Assembly (NCBI GenBank): GCA_023014335.1
Contig: JAECYW010000007.1
Coordinates: forward strand, 2,046,001-2,110,000
Direction of reading: 5' to 3'
DNA from: Galerina marginata
Taxonomy: Eukaryota; Basidiomycota; Agaricomycetes; Agaricales; Galerinaceae
Length of the DNA stretch: 64,000 nucleotides
Under the pieces are notes generated by a model that saw only the letters and a list, made by a program, of their open reading frames with translations, made no database searches and had not been told where the DNA came from. The first letter of the stretch is position 1; the number at the start of each line of letters is the position of its first letter. The translations under genes and the position numbers were made by a program. This document shows, in pieces, positions 45,589 through 55,936 of the stretch.

Positions 45589-46784
45589 TGGATGGGAGGA
45601 AAGAAAGGATGGAGATGTCAGCAACGGTGTATAAAATCTGCCGTTAAGGTTCTACCTAGGTCAGAGGAAGGGTGAGAAACCACCTGCGCCGGGACTGATA
45701 GCCTTTAAGTAACATTGCACATTGCACATTGTCAATAATGATCCCCCAAGCGAAGAGGATTCCTACCCGAGGCCGGCGATTCCGAATTGATACACGACCA
45801 CCCACACGACTTGTCAAAGGGCTTCACGTGGCCGGGCGGCACCTCGTCGCTGGTTATTACTCGCCTCTGCTATCATATTTTGATAAAAGGATCCATATCA
45901 GTTTGGCTGAGTATGAAAAGTCTCCGAGGTTTGATTCAAGTTTGAATATGATAGCACATTGAAGAGGATGGTGTAATAACGATGAGCTGCAATTTTGCCG
46001 GTGTAATGTAATCAGCTCCCAGGGTCGTGAAGCGTTCGCAGTGAGCGCTAGTGAGCCATATCTAATCTCAAATCTCCATTCTGAATTTCTGATATAAATT
46101 CAATATATTGATATAATGGCCAGTGAGAGACCCACATGTCGTAACATCGAACCATGGTGGTCAGTCGACGTCTAAGTTGTTGATGTGAAGCGATAGTTCT
46201 AATTCTAACAAGGGTAGCTCCGAAAATTCCCAGTGTAACCCAATGAATTTCAAGGCTGAGGTCTCGACACTCGCTGGTCATTCACCAAATATACCTACGG
46301 TAGTGGGGTGGTCCAACGAGTCGCTACTCCAGTGCTGTCAATGCCATGGGTAGGCCTGACGATCCTGCGAAGAGACACATTAGGCTGAGAAACGGTGCAG
46401 TTTCAGCCTATGAAAGGAAATAAAATGCCCTCGCCACAGCTATATATTGCACAAAGCCATAATTATAGTCAGTCATTATGATTTCATCCCCTTCGCAGAA
46501 GCTGCGATCTGCACATACTCGGGACCAAGATTCTGGGCGACAAGTTGAGCCAGAGTTTCTCCCTCCATCGACATCTTCATCGCATCCTCGGACTCATCCT
46601 ATATTTAAATCTATTCCGAGGTTGGAATATACAGCACCTAAGGGGGAATATGATTCCACTGAAGTTCCCTCATGAAGGAACACTAGTGCGAGATGTGGTC
46701 CTGTAAAGTTTAAACCCCTGGAAAGTATAAGTGTGAGTCGAATTAACTCACCGAATCCGTAGGTCAGAGGGGCCAGTACCAGTC
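45589..46784. other. Intergenic region, 1.2 kb
   Basis: Only short frames. The 65-codon ATG frame at 46478-46675 (plus strand) follows tatatattgc by about 40 bp but shows no domain, and I do not call it a gene. Confidence 0.3.
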
Positions 46785-47348
46785 TCATTGACATGTGTGA
46801 TAAAATTTAAGGCAAAGACATCCCATACTACAGATAGTCCGTGAGATCCAATCAATGGTTTCCGAAACGCGCAGAGCAGCTTCTGGGGCGGTTTGATCCA
46901 TTCCAGCGGTGGAGAGCGACAGCGGCGTCCAGGTGCTGTGAATTTGTATTTTCAGGATATTGGTTGAGCCTATCGGATAATACTCTAAGACGACGATCTC
47001 GACGCCGCTAATGGAACTTCCTGTTTGCCGATACTCTAAGAGGAGATTATTTGCTAGGTCGTGGAATTCGTAAGGGGATCCCACATCCCTCGGCAATCAT
47101 GGCTTTATAATAAATATCGAGACTTTTGCTGTCTAAAAATCAGGAATTTCGTTGCTGGTAGCAGCCAGGTATTCAATTCAGGAAAACTTAAAAAACATAC
47201 CGAGGCATATTGTTACGAGAATCCATGCCAATTTCGACTAGTTCGGAAACAAACTTCAAGTCCACGTACCGTGACCGGTCTCCATTCCTAGTCTGAAGGG
47301 CATATCCGATCCGGCTCGCTTTCGTTGACGGGATTTGAGAAAATGTTT
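46785..47348 (-). CDS. Possible hypothetical gene fragment
   Basis: A frame at 47201-47348 (ETFSQIPSTKASRIGYALQT...) joins in phase, through an intron at 47089-47200, to a frame ending at 46785 (DVGSPYEFHDLANNLLLEYR, then ISGVEIVVLEYYPIGSTNIL). The composition is protein-like and the splice signals gtatgt and gccgag exist. An in-frame ATG (MDSRNNMPRDVG) gives about 108 aa. No family is recognised and no longer model could be built upstream in phase. Confidence 0.3.
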
Positions 47349-47573
47349 CTGTCTCCGCCGCCTTTGAAGGTCTGAAGGAAAGGAAAACTTGTAAGAGTGT
47401 TCTCTATCAGCACCCTAAATTTATTAATCAGGACGTAATTCCTTGGACATACCGTTATCTTCACTGGTCCGAACCAGATCCTCCTGCCCGAGCTTGACTT
47501 CCAAATGCTTTACGATTTGTCACGTGGTGGGCACTGACATTATCGACTGGTGAAGTTAATCTCCCTTCCTTAC

Positions 47574-47980
47574 CTTGCGATGAGGGTGTAGCAGAGGACG
47601 AACCCGATGGTACTGGCCTCTGGCCTGCCACCCAGCCCTTGCTTGGCTTTCGCCATCGCCATCGCGTACCTGTTCGACGCGGTTCTCGAGCCTTGCCAGA
47701 ACCGAGCTGCTAGGCCTACCCCACCGAGGCGTAGGTCGGTGATGAGTTGGTGATGTGCGCCACGAGAAATTGCTCTCGCAAATTCAATCTCAGAAATTAG
47801 TTCTTCCCAGCGATCCTCTCTACAAAACTGGCTCGTTAACATTGAAGACTCATTGAAGAATTTAAAAGTATCAGCACAGACCTTCATACGCCACGCCACT
47901 GGATGGCGCGTAGGAACAGACACTGTAACCGATGTCCCTTTGGCGGAGCATTCTGCTGTCTGTGACAGAGCAGCTGACAA
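47574..47980 (-). CDS. Uncertain open frame near a signal-peptide-like ATG
   Basis: This frame of about 136 codons includes FCREDRWEELISEIEFARAI and LITDLRLGGVGLAARFWQGS, but its first in-frame ATG is at 47887. In another frame an ATG at about 48009 begins MRSTIVLFLLVSCSVTDS, which looks like a secretion signal. One extra base separates that frame from the long one. Either the start is different from what I see or a 1-nt shift has broken the gene. No family is recognised. Confidence 0.25.
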
Positions 47981-48009
47981 GCAGAAATAACACGATCGTC
48001 GATCGCATC

Positions 48010-48869
48010 AATAATTGTGAGTCGTTATTTACTCACTAAACCTTAATAAACCACGATGACTACTTAAGTGTAGAGTCTATGTACATATGTGCCTTGTATG
48101 TGCCTGGTCCGGGATTCCAAAGGACTGCGACAAGCCTTTTTTCTTTCATTTCTTGAGGCGTCATTCATGTCATTACGAAGATAACGCTAGCCGTACTCGA
48201 GTAAGTTAATGCCCTTTGGCTCAGTGCGATCGCGAAATAATCTCGACTTTCAACGCCTATGCCGCCGTCAACGAGTTACCCCAAAACTATGAGGAGGGGT
48301 ACCTTCGTTGAAATTGGCTATTGTAACAGCCAAGCGAAAGATGCTTTAAACGTCCTTCGGACGGCCATAAAGAAGAATCAACAAACCAACAACAAACGGT
48401 TGATTTGTTCGACCGCGAATCTCTCAGACTGGAGCTTTGTCAACTTGACTTTGTCTTCAGGATGTTAGTCGACGCACTTTTTGGGTACCTTTCTCTTACC
48501 CGGTTGGACCCGCCAGTGGCTGTCAAACAAAAGCCCAAAAACCAAATCTAATAAAGAGTCGTCGTTAGGCTTCAGGAAGCTATGAAAATTATGAAGCAAA
48601 ATGGTCAAGGGCACTATGTGGTCATAGGAGTCAGGAGTCCTAGACAGCTACTGTGTCTCTTGTATGGCGCTCACGTTCGGTATTCTCCCAGTTCCTATTG
48701 ATGTCGGTGAGCATTTCCGCCCTGTGGAATATTGCAAAGAATTAAAGCCAACCGTCTCTGTTAACTCCACGTCAACTTAGGCTGGCACAACCCCAACTAC
48801 AGGTGAACATCTTCGGTTATCGTCAAAGTTTCTGCTGGATATATCATGTGATTGCGACCAAGTAAATGC
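48010..48869. other. Intergenic region before the double-GTPase gene
   Basis: About 860 bp. A 69-codon frame at 48259-48468 (plus) shows no domain. Nothing else was recognised. Confidence 0.3.
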
Positions 48870-49661
48870 CTACACCGAACGATCCAACATAGCCCCAAAG
48901 AACCAGGAGACTTGTCGAAGGAGAAGTGGCTCTTTGTTCTCAGAACTGCCGGCAAGCTGTACTAGTTTCCTAAGATCTGCCAGCCCTTGCTGGATCTCAT
49001 GGCGAAGCTCTTCCCCACCTGGCTGGTCAAGAAGAACAGAGACGATTCTCCAAGCACTTTCAGCACTATCTTGAAATCTTTCCACTGTCGACCCTCGTTC
49101 GATCAAAGCCCTCCAGGATGTTTCCCGGAGTTCTTTTTCTCGTTGCTCACCTTCTTGAGGCCGAAGTCTCCCCCACTTCGTTGTGGCCAGAATAACTCTT
49201 CCGTATGCTTCCTTTGATTTGCCAAACGCCTTCTCCAGCATCCTTAGGTTAATATCTTCATCGTAGAGAAGCGATAGGAGGATATTTCGTGAAGGTATAT
49301 AACTCCGCCAAGTGTGATTCCATCGGGGAAGCTATTTTGGTAGGTTTAGCGGGACAAGCATCAGTAAACGATTTTCTACCCACCGAGCTTCCAACCACTC
49401 GGTAATCTGTTGTAGGATTTTCCTGTCGTTCATATCTGGATCTGAGTTACTAAAACCCGGGGCCTCGACAATGACGAGACGGCAATTCCTCAAATTGTAG
49501 CGCTCGGGGATGGGATCGATAATCTCATATTCCATTCCGGTTGGAGAAGAGGTCAGTGATTCCATGACTGACATGCGAGTCTTATCGAGAAGGGTGTTGA
49601 TGAACTAAAAGGGACAGCAAAGGGTAAGGTTATCGACCTGATTCACATCCCGTCGACATAC

Positions 49662-49695
49662 CACGCTCTTCCCAGATCCCGTTCGACCAGTGACG
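49662..49695 (-). other. 34-nt P-loop micro-exon, gene E second domain
   Basis: It codes for VTGRTGSGKSV, between the acceptor attatag and the donor gtatgt. Confidence 0.85.
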
Positions 49696-50526
49696 CTATA
49701 ATAAATTGCGAGTCATTTGAAATCTTAATCAAATATAAAGGCAACATACAGGATTACGATGTCTGTGCTCCGAAAAGTATTGGCGTCTTCTCTGTTCCGT
49801 GTACGCTTGCGAGTACTTTTTAATTCTTTCCAGACTCCGCCTGCCACCCTCGGCGGTTCCGCTTGCGGGTAAGCTTCAGTAACTTGACTGAGGAGTACAT
49901 TGACGATTTTCCAGGCACTTTCAACATCAGCCGTATTCCTGAATTGGTGTACTTCGGAACCCCGGTTTGCAAAGGTCCTCCAACACGTCTCTCGCAAATC
50001 GTTCTCGCGTAATCCTCCTATTTCTGGGCTTGTCCTTTCCCATAACGTAGTAGCGAGAACGAGCTTTCGGAGAGGTTCTTTTGAGCCGCCAAATGACTGG
50101 AGCAACAAACCTGGCATGCTCCTCGATGTCGTAGAAAGGCGCATTATAGAAATGTCTTGAAGGAAGATGACGCCGCCCAGTGTTGTCCCAATGCGGTAAC
50201 TTGAATACCAAATTAAGAAAATTCCTTTCTCCTGCTGCATTCACTTACCGTAAGTCGAGCCACTCGGCAATCTTTCGCAACGTTTTCATATCCTCTGCGG
50301 GGGAATCCATAAAGCCAGGAGTGTCCACAATGACCAGGCGTCGGCCGACTAAATTGGGATTCAAATGGGCAGGTATAGGGTCGATTATAGCATAATCAGG
50401 CTCGGTTAAAAGGGGAACTAAGCCTTCGTTAACTGGCATGCGCCTTTCCTTCAAGAGAACATTAATGAACTTATAGATGTCGTATGTCAATAATCGCAAA
50501 ATTTGTTCCAGAATTATTATTTTTAC

Positions 50527-50560
50527 CGTGCTCTTTCCTGCCCCCGATAGACCCATGATC
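50527..50560 (-). other. 34-nt P-loop micro-exon, gene E first domain
   Basis: It codes for IMGLSGAGKST, with ag and gt borders on both sides. Confidence 0.85.
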
Positions 50561-50654
50561 CTAAAACCAACAATGAGTAGTAATTTAGAATTGGACCGAG
50601 TGTAACGCACAAGATAACGATGTCATTGCTCTGGAATTTTTCTGGCTTAACCAT

Positions 50655-51468
50655 GAGGCCCGTCCCTGTCTACTCGAGTAGTAGTTGTAAGGTTTTAGGG
50701 TATGGGGAGGAGTGTTGAGGAGTGTCGTGGAACGGAACACAATAGTGAATTGGTCTGTGTTTATATAGAGCGCGATCAACATAGATTGGTGAAGTGATCA
50801 AGATGGATTATAACTAGTGGCCTGTTGTACCACCGGGCCGTCATTACATGTACCTTTAAAATTCAAACATAATACTTTTAGCTCCAAAGTTGCCCATAAC
50901 GGTCGCGCAGGAAGCCTGTGGTATATTGTTTAGAGCACAAAAAGTCACGGAGCTCCGGCTCTTACTATGAAGCGATCCCAAGTTGCTCGATCACGATACA
51001 CATACACGAGTTCTGTGCGAGGAACATACCACCAAACACGCAGACATGCCTCGTTGATTTGCCACGCGCAGGACGTGCGATATACATGTCACCAACGTCA
51101 AACCTCTTTGTTGGCACAAGATGATGAAACTATCGATGAGAATTTCATTTGAGGAGACCTGGGTATGGCGGGACCGGTTCTTTTCATTTGACTTTCGCCG
51201 TAAACTCGTTTCGGGGTATCGCCACAATTAGAAATCACTGAAGTCCTTGAATCTCCAGTCTATGTTTGAGATCTGGTCTGTCATCAATCCGGTGGCTGTC
51301 GACACGGTGGAAACAGAGGTAATGAAAATTGGAACACCGGACGCCAACCAAACACTTCAGCTGCCAGCGACGAATTAACACTGATGGCAAGGGCATTTAA
51401 GCCAGCCTTCATTTTGAGTCACGGCCCCGTCCTCGTCTCCAAACGCAGCGTTGCAATAAAACTTATCG
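50655..51468. promoter_or_regulatory. Divergent promoter region of GTPase genes E and G
   Basis: About 810 bp between divergent starts. On the minus strand, ctctatataaac at about 50760-50770 lies some 107 bp before the ATG at 50654 and is a strong TATA-box candidate. No coding exon was recognised. Confidence 0.5.
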
Positions 51469-52528
51469 ATGGCCAGAAAGAAGAGCACGTCATGGGACAA
51501 TCGGAAGCTAAAGGATATTGTGATTCCGTGAGTTATTCGTTTCTCTTGCTACTTTCGTAGTGCAAGCGTAACTTACTACATAATTTTAGTGTCATGGGTG
51601 CAACTGGCGCTGGGAAGAGCACCGTATGTACGTTTTGAGACACCAGGAGCAACTTCACTAACACGAAGTTTAGTTCATCAATACATTGCTGGGATATGAG
51701 CGTATGACAGTTGGACACGACCTGACCTCATGCACCTCAAAGCTTCAAGAAGTCGCACTCGATTTTCCCTCTGGTTCGCATCTCGAAGGCTATCGTTTAG
51801 TTGTGGTAGATACGCCAGGTTTCGATGATACGTACGAGGGAGATGCTGAAATTTTGCGGCGCGTCGCTGAGTGGTTAGAAAAATCGTGAGTCGTCTAAAC
51901 CGGTTAATAAAGCACCAAGTAATTTTGTAGTTACCGAGGCAAGGATGTGCTCGGTGGCGTAATATACCTTCACGATATAAGCCATGATCGCTTCACAGGT
52001 GTAGCTCGTCGAAATCTTGAAATGTTCCGAGCCATGTGTGGAAGCGCTGCAATCAACAAGGTGGTTCTTGGCACTACGTGTTGGACGCGCACTTCGCCAG
52101 AAATTGGTTTGCGCCACGAAGAGGAAATCGAAAGACTACATTGGAGTCCTCTGCTTAAACAAGGAGCGAGGATGCGACAATTCCAAGGCACCCGCGAATC
52201 TGCCTTGGGTTTTATCGAGGATATTGTGAAGCGCAATTCAAACCACCAACTCACGGATACTGTCCTCCAAATCCAGACCGAGTTGGCTGATGACGGGAAG
52301 ATCCTCCCCGAGACGGAGGCGGGAAAACATTTGCATGGCACCCTTCAGGAGGTGCTGAAGGCTCAGAAGGAAATGGCTGTATTGGAGGCATCCATGGCGT
52401 CGGAGGGAGATCCGGATGCGAAAGCGAAACTCGAGGAAACCCGGGCGAAAATCGAGAACTTGGTCAGGCAGGTCCAGGAGTTGAAGATCCCCCTTTCGCG
52501 CCGGTTGCGTTCATTCTTTGGATTGTAG
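51469..52528 (+). CDS. AIG1/GIMAP-like P-loop GTPase, gene G
   Basis: Four exons (51469-51527, 51590-51623, 51674-51885, 51931-52528) give 300 aa in phase. The P-loop GATGAGKST is in the 34-nt exon 2. Exon 3 begins FINTLLGYERMTVGHDLTSC and has VVVDTPGFDDTYEGD. Exon 4 has GGVIYLHDISHDRFTGVARR, VVLGTTCWTRT and a C-terminal helix of alternating charges (AKAKLEETRAKIENLVRQVQ), ending LSRRLRSFFGL. It is the nearest relative of gene D in this window. Function is unknown; GTP binding is well supported by the motifs. Confidence 0.9.
51590..51623 (+). other. 34-nt P-loop micro-exon, GTPase gene G
   Basis: It codes for VMGATGAGKST, between the acceptor attttag and the donor gtatgt. Confidence 0.85.
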
Positions 52529-53106
52529 GAGAATTATGAGAGTAAATACAAAGTGTTGCAAGTTCCTGTTCAACTTCCGAGTCTCGGCCAGAGCCATTTT
52601 GATGAAAAGGCCAAGTAGTTATTGAAAGATTGGAGTGCTTCAAAACAACTTGAAAACGAACCTCCGGGCCTTCACCTTTGATTTCTGAAATCCCATCATC
52701 CCTTGTACCCCTTTTCTACCCGAGTTATAGAGTTTACAAAGGTTTGGAAGAAATGGGGAGTAGTACGTGATAGGGACTCTTCATCAACTTTTCATCAATC
52801 AAATTCGACTCTCCCAGAACGGCATTATATAAGCACAAGGACATTTCTGCTTGCCCCCAGGGGCCAGGCATGTTGTCAAGTTTCCTCAATAGCTTTTCTG
52901 ACAATCTGTGCTCCATTAACTGGGCGTTGTATGTGATCCAGCCTATTAGCTGAGTACCCGCGATGAACCTCATGGAGACATCCCTTTCGACTATCAGAAA
53001 CGAGACAAGGCAATGCTAGCACGAAAATGATAAAGGTACCTAATTTTTGTAGTCCAAAGAATTGTTCCAAGCGTTGGTAAAAATGAAGAGGGTATGATTG
53101 AGATGT
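52529..53106. other. Convergent intergenic region
   Basis: About 580 bp between the stops of gene G and MFS copy 2; nothing was recognised. Confidence 0.35.
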
Positions 53107-55936
53107 CTATTGACGGTTCCGACGAGTGTTTACAACTTTATTGTTTTCCAGATCTCCCATGACCGCGTCAACGTTCTCGAACGTTGACAAACGTCGCCGC
53201 GGACGCGTTCTCTTGATGTCCTGATCTGCTCTATCAGATGTTTCATCATCATCACTGTCGCTTTCAAGCGGCGTAGCAGAGGAAGAGGATGCTCCAGCAC
53301 TGGGTGATCCGCTCGCTGCTTGGCTGCGTTTCGGGTGATTCTCGAGCTCTTTATCTGGAATCTAGACTGGACGCTTGAGTGAAAAAACGGCTTTATGTTG
53401 CGAGTTTTCTTACCGGCAGGCGGACCAGGTAGGCAAGAAGGGTGGAGCAAGCCGCGAAGAAGAACACCTTTTTCAAGCTTATGTCGTATGAATCACGAGC
53501 TGGTCTTTGGATGTCCGGTGGAAGGCTGGCGACAAGCCTCGCCGATTGACGTATTCTTTTGATCAGCTACATGAATGGTGCTCAGATAAATATAAGCAGA
53601 ACGAGGATAGATTCTTCATCTACTCACATCCTCTGCATCGGGTGTATGGATTCGTTTACGGAGTTCGGCTTCAAGGTTGGACTGGAAGATGGCGGATGAA
53701 ACGGCCACTCCGCCGACCTGACCTGGAGTACACGGTGAGGATTGGAATAGAACTCCGATATTTGGACTTACCAACGCCCCTGAATAGTTGTCCGAAACCA
53801 GTACCGACAGCCATGCAGTCCTCTGCGACCTAGTCAACAGATGAATTGAAGAATGAAGGTAAAAGTATTCACCGGGAAGGTGGGCCAACAAGGCAACTAG
53901 GAAATCTAATGTCAGTATTAAACGTCATAACAAAACAGGCGAACTTACTAAGCATGGTTTGTAAAACAACGGCATTTCCAAAACCGAGAGGTATCTAGCA
54001 TCGAATGTTGATTTAGAAAGAAAAAGGAGGAGGAAAAGCAAAATTTACAATACTAAGCCAAGATTGTAGAGGCCCTGAGTCCTCTCGTATGTAGTATATG
54101 GAAGCCGCTCCGATAAACGGGAATGCACCAAATACCAAGTTTAGCGTTTTATATCTCCCTGTCTTATGCATCATCCACCCAGCAAATACCGACCCAATCG
54201 ACATAGAAAGGCTGTTTGGGAGCAAATGCATACCTGAAAAAGAAGTAAGCATGCCTCCAGCCTGACGACGACGACATACCTGCTGTGGAAGCATTGGTCA
54301 TAGCGACGGTCTGAAACCACATTGGAAAGAAATACATAATCGAGAAATTGCACGTAGCAACGAGGAAGTTCGAACAGCCGACAAGAAAAGGGATCTTCTG
54401 CTTAAGAAGGAAAGGGGCCAAAACTGGTTCTGGAGCGATAAAAAGTTCGACAAAGAGGAATGTGATCGAGAATACCCCAGCCAGGGTGATAGAAATGATC
54501 ACAGAAGGATGAGACCACTACAGCGACTGCGTTAAAAGATTTCACAATACAGTAATTTCAATTTACTTACAGGAAGGCTTTCGTTATAACGAGCACTAAG
54601 GAACAGAAGTGTCGATCCAACCTATCAAGCCATAAGTCGCAAAAGGGAAAGAAAGCGGAGCGCCTTACCGCCAAAAGCAGACAACCGCTTCCAAGGTAGT
54701 CAATTCGTTTCAGTATTTCTTTGGTGCTTTTTCCGGTGCCCTAGAACACATCTCAATAATGAAGGACAACGGAGCACCACATTTCTTACTTGGGTCACGT
54801 AATTGAGGTTCCACGACGTCAATAAGTAAGAGATGAAGAGGAACGGGATTTGTAAGAGGAATGCCCATCTCCACCCTAGCCTAGATAACAGTAAGCAAGG
54901 GAAAAGGCTTCACTTCTAAGAACGTCACTCACCAGTCAGTAATAAGGCCGCCGAAAGGACCACCGAAACCCAAGCCGAGCTATTTCAGTTGTCTATTAGC
55001 ATGACGCAGGACAAATGGGACGTTCTTCATACTCCATTGAAAACGCTCGCGACACCTTGTGTAAGACCTCGACTCTAATACAAAATCTTTAAACCTCTGT
55101 TTGGGGCAAACGAAGAAAGGTCCTTACTCTCATACTATACATGTCGCTGACCACAATTCTGAGGTGAAACAAATTAGCTCGAAAGTAAAGCACGAACATT
55201 TTATAAGGCTTACGAAGAAGTCGTGAACAGGCCTCCTCCGCCAATACCGGAAATCTTTGGCGTCACAGCTCAAAAAAAATGTCGGCAATAAAAAAAAATA
55301 AAACGAACAAATCTTGCCAATATAAGCATCTCCATGTTCTTGGACAATCCACACATTATTATCCCCAGTCCAGCAAACAGAAGCGCAGTTTGGTTGGCCC
55401 TTTTCCGACCCAATACGTTACATAGGCGACCGTAAAGCGGCGTAAACGTACACGTCGCCAGAAGATAACTGCGATTCTTCAGTAAAAGAAGACGTTCGAA
55501 CCAACATAAAGCTCACGAGGTACCCAACCAACTAGCTTGGTTAGATTTGTTGAAGTCTGACGATATCGACGGTAGCACTATAATAGTATATATGAGTTTA
55601 CTAGAAGATGGGATGGACATCACTAGCACTTACTGGTTGGAACTAGAGTTTCTGCTCAAATTCACATAAAAAAGTGAAGAATCCTCGAATAAGAAATAAA
55701 AAATATTTACGGTTTAATGCCTACAAATCAACAGGGGGTTCAAAACACGGGAAGTTTTCACAAGAGCTCACTGAAAGAAACGTGGCCGTCCACAATCCAG
55801 CCAGAATACCATAGCGGGTAGAACGCGAAATTTCTAACGGCCCAAGCCGACGTTCTTCCTTCCCATTGGATTTGACCGTGCTCTGCTCTTCGACCCCTGA
55901 AGCCAGCCTCTGCAATAACGGGTCTCGCTCCGACAT
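53107..55936 (-). CDS. MFS transporter, vacuolar basic amino acid (VBA/DHA2) type, copy 2
   Basis: This multi-exon paralogue of the gene at 7590-10433 begins MSERDPLLQRLASGVEEQ, again with an acidic dileucine (ERDPLL). Exon 1 (55772-55936) ends after TATFLS in phase 0, as in copy 1. A middle exon (near 54.2-54.5 kb) gives ITFLFVELFIAPEPVLAPFL and PFLVGCSNFLVATCNFSIMY. The next gives HLLPNSLSMSIGSVFAGWMM and KTLNLVFGAFPFIGAASIYY. The last exon starts IPDKELENHPKRSQ, at the same position as IPDKHLED in copy 1, and ends with an acidic then basic tail at TAG 53107-53109. Proton-coupled amino-acid transport at the vacuole is inferred from family only. Confidence 0.85.

Larger units (their letters stand above)
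48870..50654 (-). pseudogene. Fused double-G-domain AIG1/GIMAP-like GTPase, second domain frameshifted (gene E)
   Basis: Seven exons are inferred: 50611-50654, 50527-50560, 50249-50469, 49750-50199, 49662-49695, 49384-49604, 48870-49331. The first G domain has GLSGAGKST, VIVDTPGFMDSP and LVLATTLWER. A charged linker (KELKSTRKRTRNREDANT) leads straight into STDIVIL and a second P-loop, GRTGSGKSV, then VIVEAPGFSNSD, where EAPG replaces DTPG. Exons 2-3 and 5-6 have equal lengths (34 and 221 nt), showing internal duplication. In exon 7 the frame breaks after SSYRFS: TAA at 49244-49246 stops it, while the next frame continues MLEKAFGKSKEAYGRVILAT to 48870. One missing base explains this. An intact form would be about 488 aa. 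An assembly error is possible; the first domain is intact. Confidence 0.8.
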
